A DNA stretch of 64,000 bases from Hyphomicrobium sp. (GCA_016793445.1 JAEUME010000009.1:1-64000), one strand, 5' to 3'. Positions 1 to 8,861 are shown, counted from the stretch's first letter. A program made the numbers and translations. The notes: generated from the letters alone by a model not told the origin.

Positions 1-55
1 CTTAAAATCCTGAGTTCGAAAGAACGTGTGGGTTCGAGTCCCACCGTCCGCACCA
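1..55 (+). tRNA. tRNA-Leu (anticodon UAA), 3' portion
   Basis: The window opens inside the anticodon loop (CTTAAAA, anticodon TAA). It continues through the 3' anticodon strand, a long class II variable arm (GTTC-GAAA-GAAC), a T arm with GTGGG/CCCAC around TTCGAGT, the 3' acceptor strand and an encoded CCA at 53-55. The long variable arm with a TAA anticodon identifies leucine. The 5' half lies outside the window. Confidence 0.93.
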
Positions 56-368
56 AGGCAAGTGCACATGGCGCCGTTTTCTCGCTGCGCTGAGCTCGCG
101 TTGACGGCCCTCTTCCTGCCCGGCTTCAGAATCCATTCCAGGCATATACGATTGTGTGCGATGGGCCACACGCACCGCCATTCCGCATATTTCTATACTA
201 AAATGATCAACTAATTGATCGTCGGCAAGTTGAAAGCGCCGCCGATATGGCGATCTGGTTGCCCGCATCCCGCGCTGTGCGGGAACGGCCGGGCACGCCT
301 TCGCCCCGGTCGATGCCGATCAGGAACGAAGCGTCCGCCGTTTGCATCTAGCCGCGTGAGGTCGTGAC
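56..368. other. Intergenic stretch after tRNA-Leu
   Basis: I see no supportable gene in these 313 bases. A short inverted repeat (GATCAA at 205-210, TTGATC at 215-220) lies in a locally AT-rich patch and could be a regulator site or promoter element. No integrase or duplicated tRNA end suggests an attachment site. Confidence 0.4.
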
Positions 369-746
369 ATGAATTCTGGCGTTTTGATGATTGTACTGAC
401 GCTCGTGGATGGCGGGGGAATGTCGGCGGCTTTTGTGAACACCGCATCTGTCGAAGAGTGCGAGCGTCGCGGCCGGGGCGTCAACGCGATTCTGACCAGC
501 CAAAAGATCTCTATCGAGCCTCTCGTTTGCCGTGATTCGGAGGCGAGGTTCGAGGCATTCACGCATGGTGGCACGAGCGCCCAAACCCACACGTACCTCG
601 TGACGTTCAATGATCGGAGGGCATGGATCGCACGACAGCCCGATGGCGCAACGTGCGCGCGTGCGACGCTCGCCACGGATGCCCCGCCCAACACGGCCAG
701 ATACTGCGCGACATCAACTCAAAAGCTGCTGACGGAAGGCAACTGA
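369..746 (+). CDS. Small Cys-containing hypothetical protein, possibly exported
   Basis: This 125-residue protein matches no family I can name. It begins with a short hydrophobic stretch (residues 4-13, then small residues to about 25) that could be a weak signal peptide. Cysteines at 31, 54, 96 and 113 could form two disulfides, which fits a periplasmic location. The ATG at 369 is the only good start. It is followed by 131 non-coding bases before the convergent transferase gene. Codon use looks like the neighbours, so it is probably a real gene, but no function can be inferred. Confidence 0.55.
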   Translation: MNSGVLMIVLTLVDGGGMSAAFVNTASVEECERRGRGVNAILTSQKISIEPLVCRDSEARFEAFTHGGTSAQTHTYLVTFNDRRAWIARQPDGATCARATLATDAPPNTARYCATSTQKLLTEGN

Positions 747-877
747 GGACGAAGGCGACGACGGACGGCATTGCGGCGCGGAGCGGCCCATTTTGGGCCC
801 CAGTCAGCTTTCATGACTCTAGCCAACGTTTACACACCACTTATGTCGCCGCGACAAGCTGAACAGACCCACAGCCG

Positions 878-1519
878 CTATATGTCCGCAGGGCAGATAA
901 GACGTCCGCAGATGTGGGATAGCCGCGCCAGATCCGCGCCGTCGTCCACGTCATGTTTGCAGGCGATTTCACGCACCTTGCGACCCGCAAGGTTGGCGCG
1001 CGTGTCGGAAAGCGCCGCGGCACTCGACCAGCGTACCTTGTCAAAGACGGGCAGATGGCGGGTGCGCGGCGCAAGGCCGATCAGCCAATAACCTCCGTCG
1101 CTGGCCGGGCCAAAGACCGCATCCGCGCCGCGAAGCGCTGCGAAAGCGCTGGCGATGTCGCTGGCTCTAATGGCGGGAATATCGCCGCCGATCACGACGA
1201 CGGGGCCGGCCGGCGCGGCGGCGAACACACGATGAAGTCTTTGTCCAAGATCGCCGGGCCCTTGCTTCATGCGAACCAGAGCCGCTGGAAAGATGGGGCT
1301 CGCAACCGCAGCATCGGGCGCGACGGCGAGGATCGTCTGCCAGCGCGTGCCTGTCGCGACCCTCTGCAAGGTGAGCGCAAGATTGGTGCGAAAGAAGCCC
1401 GTGGCCGACATCGTGCCGACGTCGCGGGCCAGCCGGGTTTTGACGCGACCGGCCAAAGGCTCCTTGGTCATCACGACGAGGCGCGGTGCGAAGCGCAGCG
1501 CGCCCGCTTTGCCCTTCAC
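878..1519 (-). CDS. DUF2064 / TIGR04282-type nucleotidyl- or glycosyl-transferase
   Basis: A 213-residue protein of the DUF2064 family (TIGR04282, annotated as rSAM/selenodomain-associated transferase 1 or arsenosugar-biosynthesis glycosyltransferase). The family has a GT-A-like fold. The N-terminal KEPLAGRVKTRLARD loop should bind the nucleotide-sugar phosphate, as in MobA and cofactor nucleotidyltransferases. GGDIPAI supplies a metal-site Asp, and ASDGGYWLIGL is the family's second signature. Translation starts at a GTG that overlaps the TGA of the upstream transferase (GTGA), so the two are coupled. The pair is typical of arsenosugar or selenium-linked loci, but no ArsM or ArsS partner is visible here. 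The substrate is unknown. Confidence 0.85.
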   Translation of the reverse strand: MKGKAGALRFAPRLVVMTKEPLAGRVKTRLARDVGTMSATGFFRTNLALTLQRVATGTRWQTILAVAPDAAVASPIFPAALVRMKQGPGDLGQRLHRVFAAAPAGPVVVIGGDIPAIRASDIASAFAALRGADAVFGPASDGGYWLIGLAPRTRHLPVFDKVRWSSAAALSDTRANLAGRKVREIACKHDVDDGADLARLSHICGRLICPADI

Positions 1520-2232
1520 GTCAGGCTCTCGCTTTCACGGGGGCCGCGGTAACGCCGCGCGATGCGCTCGGCAGGGATCCCAAGGCTATAGGCCAACAGG
1601 CAGGATTGGTTGCGCAAAGCTCTGCGCAGATAGCCATCGCGCTGGTAGCGGGCGGCGGAGGTCAGCGCGGGGCTGTCCAAGAGCGCGACGCGGCGGCGGC
1701 CCAACCGGCGGACAATATCGACGTCCTCCATGATCGGCAGATCGCGAAAGCCGCCGATCTCGGCGTAAAGGGCGCGCGGCATCAACAGTCCCTGGTCGCC
1801 GTAAGGCAAACCAGCCAGTTGGCAGCGCGCCCTCACGAGCGTTTCGAGGAGACGCGGCTTTATACCGTTGTCGTCGAGCTTGAAGCGGAAGGCCGCCGCA
1901 GAGGGCGCACGCACGCCTTCCGCGATCTCGCGCATGAAGGCGCCAGCGTCGCGAGTCCAGCCTTCGCCAAGAACGGTGTCGGCATGCAGGAAAAGCAGCC
2001 AGGGGTGCTTGGCGCACGCCGCTCCCACCTTGAGCTGTGAGCCCCGTCCGCGCGGCGCGGTGATGAACTCAACTCCGGCCGCATCGGCGATTCTTGCTGT
2101 CCCGTCCTCCGAGCCGCCGTCGCAGACGATGACCTCGCGCACGAAGCCTTCGACCGCGGCTGGCACCAGGGCGGCCAGTGTTTCGGGCAACGTCAGCGCC
2201 GCATTCAGCGTGGGGATGATGACAGAAACCAT
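1516..2232 (-). CDS. TIGR04283-type family 2 glycosyltransferase
   Basis: A 238-residue GT-A glycosyltransferase of TIGR04283 (rSAM/selenodomain-associated transferase 2). VSVIIPTLNAA near residue 5 is the family 2 nucleotide-binding strand, ICDGGSEDGT-like residues follow, and FLHADTVL carries the D-x-D-type metal site. YGDQGLLMPR and GGFRDLPIMEDVD are acceptor-side signatures. I take the ATG at 2232; a GTG two codons earlier is also possible. It is the first gene of a two-gene operon with the DUF2064 transferase and is divergent from the LexA-box radical SAM gene. It is probably cytoplasmic or membrane-peripheral. The sugar donor and acceptor are unknown. Confidence 0.87.
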   Translation of the reverse strand: MVSVIIPTLNAALTLPETLAALVPAAVEGFVREVIVCDGGSEDGTARIADAAGVEFITAPRGRGSQLKVGAACAKHPWLLFLHADTVLGEGWTRDAGAFMREIAEGVRAPSAAAFRFKLDDNGIKPRLLETLVRARCQLAGLPYGDQGLLMPRALYAEIGGFRDLPIMEDVDIVRRLGRRRVALLDSPALTSAARYQRDGYLRRALRNQSCLLAYSLGIPAERIARRYRGPRESESLT

Positions 2233-2313
2233 GGCCACCTATTTGCCAGCTTCCCCGAATGCTCACAAGCGTGGCAGATCGCGCGACCGCCGCGAAATTG
2301 GGCAAATTGATAT

Positions 2314-2328
2314 GTTCTTTATTTGTTC
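2314..2328 (+). promoter_or_regulatory. LexA (SOS) box, GTTC-N7-GTTC
   Basis: GTTC at 2314-2317, seven AT-rich bases, then GTTC at 2325-2328. This is an exact match to the alphaproteobacterial LexA operator. It overlaps a plausible -35 (TTCTTT, 2315-2320) whose -10 would be TGCTAT at 2338-2343, and it ends 26 bases before the radical SAM start. LexA bound here would block RNA polymerase until DNA damage. Confidence 0.8.
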
Positions 2329-2354
2329 TTCGTTCTGTGCTATGCAATCTCGCC

Positions 2355-3485
2355 ATGGCCGGTGAAAGCGACGAGTTCAATGGGACGAGCGAGATAGCGG
2401 GGATGCGGGTGCAAGCGCCCGTTGATGAACAACGCCGGCGGGGCCGGGGTGCACGATCCAATCACACCGGCCGTTTTGAGCACGCGCAGGCTGAGGTTTT
2501 CGACGATGGATGGGAGAGCCTGGGCGAGCTGGAGGCCTTCAAGACGCAGGTGATGGAGGATTCCGCCCGCTCTATTATCGCCCGCAACGCCAGTCCCGAT
2601 ATCTCCTTCGACCGTTCGATCAATCCCTATCGGGGCTGCGAGCACGGCTGCATTTATTGCTATGCGCGCCCGTCGCACTGCTATCTGGGCCATTCAGCCG
2701 GTCTCGACTTCGAGACCAAGCTCTACGCCAAATCGAATGCTGCCGAGCTGTTGGAGAGAGAGCTTTCGAGTTCGCGCTACGAGCCCCAGACGATTGCCTT
2801 GGGCGCGAACACAGATCCTTATCAGCCTATCGAGCGCGAGCGGCGCATTACGCGTGCCATTCTCGAAGTCCTCGCCAAGACACGTCACCCCGTCGGCATC
2901 GTGACAAAGTCTGCGCTGGTCACCCGCGACATCGATATCCTGGCGCCGATGGCGGCCCAGGGACTGGTCAAGGTCGCGATCTCGATCACGACGCTGGACC
3001 GTACCCTTGCGCGAGCCATGGAGCCGCGCGCTGCGACGCCGCCGCGCCGCCTGGATGCTATGCGCCAGCTTGCGCAAGCCGGCATCCCCGTCGCCGTCAT
3101 GATGGCGCCCATCGTGCCGGCGCTCAACGATCACGAGATCGAGCGCGTGCTGGAAGCCGCGCATGATGCGGGCGCGCGCGAGGCAGGTTATGTGATGCTG
3201 CGTCTGCCCCTTGAGATCAAAGAGCTATTCCGCGAATGGCTGGCCGAGACCTTTCCGGACCGGGCAGAGCGCATCCTGGGGCTGTTGCAGGCGATGCACG
3301 GCGGAGTAGATTATGTCGCCAAGTTCGGGCATCGCCAGCGCGGCTTTGGCGCGTACGCCGACCAGATCGCCTTGCGCTTTCGGCTTGCGCGGAAACGGCT
3401 GGCGCTTGGGAGCGAACGGCTTGAGCTGCGCACCGACCTGTTTGAGCGGCCGTTTGTCCGGGGACAACAGCTCGGCCTCTTTTGA
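2355..3485 (+). CDS. PA0069-family radical SAM protein (SplB/Rv2578c-like)
   Basis: A 376-residue radical SAM enzyme. The CxxxCxxC motif that ligates the 4Fe-4S cluster is C95, C99 and C102 in RGCEHGCIYCYARP, preceded by the family signature SINPYRG. The family is related to spore photoproduct lyase-like proteins, and its reaction is not established. The reading frame is open back to 2259, but the LexA box and promoter lie inside that extension, so I place the start at the ATG at 2355 (or 2403). RRRGRGA near residue 28 is typical of the family N-terminus. The SOS operator suggests a DNA-damage role. RNase HII follows 31 bases downstream and may be co-transcribed. Confidence 0.9.
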   Translation: MAGESDEFNGTSEIAGMRVQAPVDEQRRRGRGARSNHTGRFEHAQAEVFDDGWESLGELEAFKTQVMEDSARSIIARNASPDISFDRSINPYRGCEHGCIYCYARPSHCYLGHSAGLDFETKLYAKSNAAELLERELSSSRYEPQTIALGANTDPYQPIERERRITRAILEVLAKTRHPVGIVTKSALVTRDIDILAPMAAQGLVKVAISITTLDRTLARAMEPRAATPPRRLDAMRQLAQAGIPVAVMMAPIVPALNDHEIERVLEAAHDAGAREAGYVMLRLPLEIKELFREWLAETFPDRAERILGLLQAMHGGVDYVAKFGHRQRGFGAYADQIALRFRLARKRLALGSERLELRTDLFERPFVRGQQLGLF

Positions 3486-3516
3486 CAGCGCAACCGGCTG
3501 CCACGATTGTCGTGGC

Positions 3517-4152
3517 ATGAGGATCGCCGATTCGCGCTTCAAACCGACGTTCGAGCTGGAGGCCGCCGAGTTGCAACTGGGCGGCGGCGTGATTGCTGGC
3601 GTGGATGAGGCCGGGCGCGGCCCTTGGGCAGGCCCCGTGGTTGCCGCAGCAGTGGTGCTCGATCCTGACCGTATTCCCGCCAACATCGACGACAGCAAGG
3701 CGCTCGACGAAGAAACGCGGGCTTTTCTCTACAACCGCATTATGAAGTGCGCGCAAGTCGGCGTTGGCGTTGCGGATGTGGCGCGCATCGACCGCTACAA
3801 TATTCTCAATGCTACGCTTTGGGCCATGGCGAAGGCCATCGGCCAACTCGAAAATCGCCCGCGCCTCGTCATCGTGGACGGAAACCGCGCACCGCGTCTG
3901 GCCATGGAAACGCGCACCATCGTCAAGGGTGACGCCAAGTGCGTGTCAATTGCCGCGGCCTCCATCGTGGCCAAGGTCACGCGCGATCGCATAATGATGT
4001 CGCTGGCTCGCGACTATCCTGGCTATGGCTTCGAGCGCCACAAGGGCTACGGCACGCCGGAGCATCAGGTTGCGCTTGAAAAGCTGGGCGTGTGTGCTCT
4101 GCACCGCCGGTCGTTCAAGCCCGTGCAATTGGCGCTCGGTCTGCTGCTTTAG
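3517..4152 (+). CDS. rnhB: Ribonuclease HII
   Basis: A 211-residue RNase HII, which cuts the RNA strand of RNA-DNA hybrids and starts ribonucleotide excision repair. D30 and E31 in GVDEAGRG are the first catalytic residues, VDGNRAP carries the third Asp region, and GDAKCVSIAAASIVAKVTRD is the family's lysine/serine-rich signature with the final Asp. The length is normal. The frame is open upstream to 3313, but that part overlaps the radical SAM gene, and the ATG at 3517 begins typical RNase HII sequence. Its position behind a LexA-controlled gene suggests it may also be damage-responsive. Confidence 0.95.
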   Translation: MRIADSRFKPTFELEAAELQLGGGVIAGVDEAGRGPWAGPVVAAAVVLDPDRIPANIDDSKALDEETRAFLYNRIMKCAQVGVGVADVARIDRYNILNATLWAMAKAIGQLENRPRLVIVDGNRAPRLAMETRTIVKGDAKCVSIAAASIVAKVTRDRIMMSLARDYPGYGFERHKGYGTPEHQVALEKLGVCALHRRSFKPVQLALGLLL

Positions 4153-4455
4153 AGCGGACAAGGCCACACACCCAACCGTCACACATCTGTCAGCTGGTAG
4201 AGCTATGAGGTGGCGCGTGCTGAACGGACCTATCAGGCGGTCGCGGCCAGCACGCGCGTCCCTCTTTTCGTCTAGGTGACGCCAAGGAGATGCGTAAGGA
4301 GCTGGCGAGGCAAACCAGACGGCCCTCACCGACTAGCGCGGCAACCCCGCAACCGCGGTCTCGCCAGCTCCTGGCACAGTGTCATTAACTAAACTTTGCT
4401 GGCGAATCACCTGTCAAATCCGCGATGCAGTTTCCGCTTCAATAAGCAAATTGTT
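4153..4455. other. Convergent intergenic region with long inverted repeat
   Basis: No gene is supported between rnhB and the convergent ABC-F gene. A perfect 13-base inverted repeat (AGGAGCTGGCGAG at 4297-4309, its complement at 4360-4372) encloses 50 bases and could fold into a long stem for either transcript. There is no T-run, so a classical terminator is unlikely. It could be a small RNA or a decayed gene remnant. Confidence 0.5.
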
Positions 4456-6369
4456 TCATGACGCAGTAGGTTCGGAATTCGCGTTGTCAAACGCGGCGCT
4501 TGCCTCCAGCCAGATTTCCTCGGCATCCGCCAACCGCTTAGCAAGCTGTCCCCGCTCCAGGCCGGTTCGTTGGGCCTTTTGGGGGTCGCGCGTGTAGATC
4601 TCCAGATCCGCGAGAATTGCGTCACAGGCCGCAATTTTTGTGACCAAGTTTTCCACAAGTTTTTCGGCATCAGCCATTGCTTTGCGTAGGGGTGCAAGTT
4701 GCGTGCGCTGGTCTGCGGCAGCCCGCCGGGCCCGTGCGCGGCTGGATGAAGCGTCCTGGGAGGGTTCGCGCCCGCTCTCGGCACTGCGCGCGCGCTTTGA
4801 AACCCGTTCCGCGAGAAGCTCGGCGCGGTAGCTTTCCATGTCGCCCTCGTAGGAGCGCACGGTGCCGTCCTTGACCAGCCACAGCCGGTCGGCGGTCGCC
4901 TCGACCAAGTGGCGGTCATGGCTGATGAGGATCACCGCGCCGTCGTAATCCATCAACGCGTGGATCAGTGCCTCGCGGCTGTCGATATCGAGGTGGTTGG
5001 TAGGCTCGTCGAGGATCAGCAGGTTGGGCGCATGAAATGCGGTCAGCGCCAGCAGGAGCCGCGCCTTCTCGCCGCCGGACAGGTTCTGACACTTGGTGTC
5101 GGCTTTGCTTGCGCCGAAACCGAACGCGCCGAGCTTGGCCCGGCGTTGCGCCTCGGTCGCTTCGGGCATCAATTTCAGCATGTAGTCGTAGGGCGTGCTC
5201 GATGGATTGAGATCGTCGAGCTGGTGCTGCGCGAAGTAGCCAACCTCGACTTTCTGGGCGCCATACACGTGGCCAGAGAGCGGCTTCAGCCGCCCGGCGA
5301 TAAGCTTGGCGAAGGTCGATTTGCCGTTGCCATTCTGGCCCAGCAGCGCGATGCGGTCGTCGTTGTCGATGCGCAGGTCGAGCCCTTTGAGAATAGGCCG
5401 GTCTTCCTCGTATCCGGCGGAAGCGCCTTCGAGGCGCAGCAGCGGGCTTGCGATCATCTTGGCCGGGGTCGGCAGCAGGAAGGGCCTCACACGCTCGTCC
5501 ACCTGGGTCGCAATGGGCTGCATCTTGGCGAGCGCCTTGACACGGCTTTGAGCCTGGCGCGCCTTGGACGCCTTGGCCTTGAAGCGGTCGATGAACGCTT
5601 GGATGTGCCGGCGCTGATCGTCCTGCTTCTTTTTGAGCTTCAGTTCGAGACGCTGTTTCTCGCGGCGCGCTTCCTCGAAGTCGTCGTAGCCGCCGGCGTA
5701 CATGGTGAGCCGGCCGCGATCGAGATGCAGGATCGACTGGACGCAGCGATTGAGCAGGTCACGGTCGTGACTGACGAGCAAGACGCTATGCGGGTAGGTC
5801 TTCAAATGGCTTTCCAGCCACATCGTGCCTTCCAGGTCGAGGTAGTTCGTCGGTTCGTCGAGCAGCAATACCTCGGGCTCCAGGAACAGAATTGCCGCGA
5901 GCGCGACCCGCATCCGCCAGCCGCCGGAGAACGCTCCGCAGGGGCGGCGCTGGGCTTGCTCGTCAAAACCAAGGCCGGAAAGGATTTGCGCGGCGCGGGC
6001 GGGGGCGGAGTGCGCGTCGATGTCCGTGAGGCGCAACTGGATTTCGCCGATGCGGTGCGGGTCGGTGGCGTGCTCGGCCTCCTCCAGCAGTGCCGCGCGC
6101 TCGGTGTCGGCGGAAAGCACCCAGTCGATGAGACTGGTCTCGCCGCCGGGTGCCTCCTGGGCGACGTGGCCGATACGTACGTTGCGCGGTGTTGAGACGC
6201 TGCCATCGTCAGGCGTGAGTTCGCCCTTGAGCAGGCGCAGCAAGGTGGTCTTGCCGGCACCATTTTGTCCGACGAGGCCAACTTTGTGACCCGGCGGAAT
6301 GGCCGCCGTCGCGGCATCGAGGATGACCTTTCCCTCGATGCGATAGGTGAGATCGTTGATGTGAAGCAT
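4456..6369 (-). CDS. ABC-F family ATP-binding protein
   Basis: A 637-residue soluble protein with two ABC ATPase domains and no membrane segment. The first has Walker A GQNGAGKTT near residue 35, signature SGGWRMRVALA and Walker B LLLDEPTNYLD. A charged linker of the P-site tRNA-interaction type (EARREKQRLELKLKKKQDD) follows. The second domain has GQNGNGKST, LSGGEKARLLLA and LILDEPTNHLD. The C-terminal 100 residues form a coiled-coil extension. ABC-F proteins act at the ribosomal E site or in related translation factor roles. It is closest to the YheS/Uup group, but I cannot assign the subfamily firmly. It appears to be transcribed alone. Confidence 0.93.
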   Translation of the reverse strand: MLHINDLTYRIEGKVILDAATAAIPPGHKVGLVGQNGAGKTTLLRLLKGELTPDDGSVSTPRNVRIGHVAQEAPGGETSLIDWVLSADTERAALLEEAEHATDPHRIGEIQLRLTDIDAHSAPARAAQILSGLGFDEQAQRRPCGAFSGGWRMRVALAAILFLEPEVLLLDEPTNYLDLEGTMWLESHLKTYPHSVLLVSHDRDLLNRCVQSILHLDRGRLTMYAGGYDDFEEARREKQRLELKLKKKQDDQRRHIQAFIDRFKAKASKARQAQSRVKALAKMQPIATQVDERVRPFLLPTPAKMIASPLLRLEGASAGYEEDRPILKGLDLRIDNDDRIALLGQNGNGKSTFAKLIAGRLKPLSGHVYGAQKVEVGYFAQHQLDDLNPSSTPYDYMLKLMPEATEAQRRAKLGAFGFGASKADTKCQNLSGGEKARLLLALTAFHAPNLLILDEPTNHLDIDSREALIHALMDYDGAVILISHDRHLVEATADRLWLVKDGTVRSYEGDMESYRAELLAERVSKRARSAESGREPSQDASSSRARARRAAADQRTQLAPLRKAMADAEKLVENLVTKIAACDAILADLEIYTRDPQKAQRTGLERGQLAKRLADAEEIWLEASAAFDNANSEPTAS

Positions 6370-6483
6370 TTGCTCCGCCGATTAGCCTGTTCTGCTCCGC
6401 CTGTCACGGGGGCTGGCGCACGGGAAGCAGAGCTTGAGACGCGCGAACCGTCTCTTGGATATCAAGCACGACAAACAAAGATT

Positions 6484-6834
6484 TCAGAGCGTGATGCCGA
6501 AGCGCCCGAGAATGGCGGTCATGGCCAGATAGGCGGCGAAGGTAAGGGCGCACGAGATCGCAAGGCTCGGCCAGAAGCCGGCCCCCTGCGCCACAAGCAC
6601 GGGAAAGGCGATGAACAACACCAGGGACGGCAGGACATACCAGAAAATGCCGCGGGCGAGATCAGCAACTTTGCCTGCGTCGCCCGTCTCGCCATAGAGC
6701 CACAGGAAAGCCAGCAGCGAGGTCAGAGGAAGCGAGGCTATGATCGCGCCAAGGGCGCTCGATCGCTTGGCGGCTTCGGAGATTGCGACCACTGTCACCG
6801 CCGTAATCGCGACCTTGATGGCGTACTGGAGCAA
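6484..6834 (-). CDS. DUF3147 family small membrane protein
   Basis: A 116-residue inner-membrane protein with four predicted hydrophobic segments (about residues 4-20, 26-46, 62-82 and 89-110). The pattern and the phrase ALGAIIASLPLTSLLAFLWL match DUF3147, a family of unknown function. It lies 12 bases downstream of the GYF_2 protein gene on the same strand, so the two are probably co-transcribed. No catalytic residues are apparent. Confidence 0.8.
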   Translation of the reverse strand: MLQYAIKVAITAVTVVAISEAAKRSSALGAIIASLPLTSLLAFLWLYGETGDAGKVADLARGIFWYVLPSLVLFIAFPVLVAQGAGFWPSLAISCALTFAAYLAMTAILGRFGITL

Positions 6835-6846
6835 GGTTGGATCCTG

Positions 6847-8184
6847 TCAGCCTGAGACGACCGGCTTCAGCGTTTCAAAAAGCAGCCTGTCTTGCGCAGC
6901 CTGATCCTGCACGGCGAGGTGCGCGGAGAACCAATCCTGCACCATCTTGCAGACCTGGGCCGGTTCGCGTTTTGCCAGCAGGCGCGGATTGGAGAAGACC
7001 TGCAAGTCTTCCTCCTTCCAGCCCAGCTTGTTCAATTCGGCGATCAGCACGTCGTAGTCTGCCTTGACGGCAGACTCGTGCTTGAAGGGCGACTTCGCGC
7101 CTTCTGCGGCAGCTTCAAAGATTGCCGCCAACTGGGCATTAAGGCTTGTGGCGTTCTCCGGCGTCTGCATCATCTCGATGATGCCAGGGCTCATTTCGCC
7201 CTTGGAGATGAATCCATAGCAAGCGCCCACGCTCTGCGCCTGCAGGGCGCGCAGATTTTCCAGGAACGTCGATGCCACGTTGCGCAACTTCTCGGGGCTT
7301 GCGGCCAGCGCATTCGGAGCCTTCTGACGACGCAGATTGACCAGGCCCTGGACGAGCTGTGCGGCGATATCGAGCTGCGGCTTGTTTTCCGTCGCCAGCT
7401 TATCGGCGGCTGCGATGCTCGAGATGTACCAGTCGGGATATTCCTTCTTCAGGATGGTCCAGACCGGGATTTTCTGCAGCCGCGCGTCGAGCGCCGAACC
7501 TTCGATCATGGCGGGATCGGGTGGCAGCTCTTCGCCGATCTCGGATTGGGTTTCAGCGGTCTGCGCCGGCTCTGCTTGGGGTTCGCCAGCCGGTGCAGCG
7601 TTGCTTTGGGGATCGGGTGCAGCAGGAGCCGGAGGCGTCTCGGTCGTGGACGCGGCGGGCTTTTTTGGCGGACCGGAAACGATGCGCAGCAGCTCGTCTT
7701 TGTAGGAGACGATGGCGAACGCGACGCCACCGATCAAGCCGATGAGGACGAGCGCCATGAGCGCCTGCCGGAGGCGGCTGGGGCGCGCAGGCTCCTCCTC
7801 ATAATTGTCATCCTCGTAGCCGGTGCGTGCGCCACCTTGCGGCTGGCCTGGCTGTTGCTGACCTGCGGCGCCTTGCGGAAAGCCAGCTTTCTGCGGTGTG
7901 CGGCCTGCTGTAGGGGACTGGCCATAGCCGGGCGCCTGATGTTGCGGCGCCTGAGCGGCGGGCGCAGACTGCTGGGGCGCAGAGGCTTGCGGGGGTGCCT
8001 GGAAGGCGGCTGGAAACACGGCCGGTGCGGGTTGCCAATCGGTCATTCCGGCACGCCAGAGCAAGTCCGTGGGCCGCAAGTAGCTGTGTCCTACGAACGT
8101 GCGCATTTCGACGTCGGTCAACGGCCCGTGCTGCTTTCCGTCACGAGCGATGTACCACTGAGCTTCGTTGGATTGTGCGGTCAT
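6847..8184 (-). CDS. GYF_2 (DUF4339) domain membrane-anchored protein
   Basis: A 445-residue protein. Residues 9-52 are a GYF_2/DUF4339 domain (WYIARDGKQHGPLTDVEM, then LLWRAGMTDWQPA). A Pro/Gln/Ala-rich linker spans about residues 55-125. One transmembrane helix follows at about 143-162 (ALMALVLIGLIGGVAFAIV), then a second Pro/Ala-rich segment. A helical C-terminal domain of about 230 residues may be periplasmic. GYF_2 domains usually mediate protein contacts at the membrane, and no enzymatic motif is visible. The gene precedes the DUF3147 gene and is divergent from ndk across 254 bases. Confidence 0.82.
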   Translation of the reverse strand: MTAQSNEAQWYIARDGKQHGPLTDVEMRTFVGHSYLRPTDLLWRAGMTDWQPAPAVFPAAFQAPPQASAPQQSAPAAQAPQHQAPGYGQSPTAGRTPQKAGFPQGAAGQQQPGQPQGGARTGYEDDNYEEEPARPSRLRQALMALVLIGLIGGVAFAIVSYKDELLRIVSGPPKKPAASTTETPPAPAAPDPQSNAAPAGEPQAEPAQTAETQSEIGEELPPDPAMIEGSALDARLQKIPVWTILKKEYPDWYISSIAAADKLATENKPQLDIAAQLVQGLVNLRRQKAPNALAASPEKLRNVASTFLENLRALQAQSVGACYGFISKGEMSPGIIEMMQTPENATSLNAQLAAIFEAAAEGAKSPFKHESAVKADYDVLIAELNKLGWKEEDLQVFSNPRLLAKREPAQVCKMVQDWFSAHLAVQDQAAQDRLLFETLKPVVSG

Positions 8185-8438
8185 GGCCGTCCATTAGCAC
8201 ACGTGCAGGCCCTATTGCCCATTGCGCATTTCGCGCGCCAATCGCTTGTCAACACTGCTCATAGCATGCGGCACGCGTCAATTGGGTGTTTTGACTGAGA
8301 TTGTATCGCCATTTCAAAGGCCCTCCTCCCTCAATTCACCGCGCGACGCCATGGTCTGGCGCGCGCGCTTGCTGGGGCTGGGGGCCACGGCTATAAGGCG
8401 GCCCACAGACCCGAAAGAACGCAAAGAGAGAGAGCCCG

Positions 8439-8861
8439 ATGGCCATCGAACGTACATTCTCCATCATCAAGCCGGACGCGACGCGGCGGAATATTACTGG
8501 CAAAGTCAATGCCGTCATCGAAGGCGCGGGCCTAAAGATTGTGGCGCAAAAGCGCGTGCGTTGGACACGGGCCCAGGCCGAGAAGTTCTATGAAGAGCAC
8601 AAGGCACGGCCATTCTATGGCGAGCTCGTCGATTTCATGACGTCGGGCCCCATCGTGGTGCAGGTGCTGGAGGGCGAGAATGCCATCGCGAAGTATCGCG
8701 AAGTGATGGGGGCAACCGACCCCAAGGAGGCTGCCGAAGGCACCGTGCGTAAGCTTTTTGCCGTGTCGAAGGGCGAAAACTCCACGCACGGCTCCGACAG
8801 CCCGGCTGCGGCCGAGCGCGAGATTGCGCTGAACTTCCGGCTGGATGAAATTGTCGGCTGA
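8439..8861 (+). CDS. ndk: Nucleoside-diphosphate kinase
   Basis: A 140-residue NDP kinase, which transfers the gamma phosphate of ATP to nucleoside diphosphates through a phosphohistidine. The N-terminus [15 protein letters not shown] is the family's nucleotide-site strand. The catalytic His is in [17 protein letters not shown], near residue 117. The length is that of bacterial Ndk. A purine-rich GAACGCAAAGAGAGAGAG tract before the ATG includes a ribosome-binding site. A strong terminator follows, so it is probably monocistronic. Confidence 0.98.
   Translation: MAIERTFSIIKPDATRRNITGKVNAVIEGAGLKIVAQKRVRWTRAQAEKFYEEHKARPFYGELVDFMTSGPIVVQVLEGENAIAKYREVMGATDPKEAAEGTVRKLFAVSKGENSTHGSDSPAAAEREIALNFRLDEIVG

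Noticed and set aside
1..368. A mobile-element attachment site at the tRNA-Leu 3' end
   Set aside because: There is no integrase gene, no duplicated tRNA 3' end and no change in composition downstream.
4290..4388. A 32-codon frame starting at 4290 with AAGGAG nearby
   Set aside because: The putative ribosome-binding site abuts the ATG, the peptide has no pattern, and the bases are better explained by the inverted repeat.
4909..6195. A 428-codon plus-strand frame opposite the ABC-F gene
   Set aside because: It is the complement of two ATPase domains with all motifs intact; no independent coding signs.
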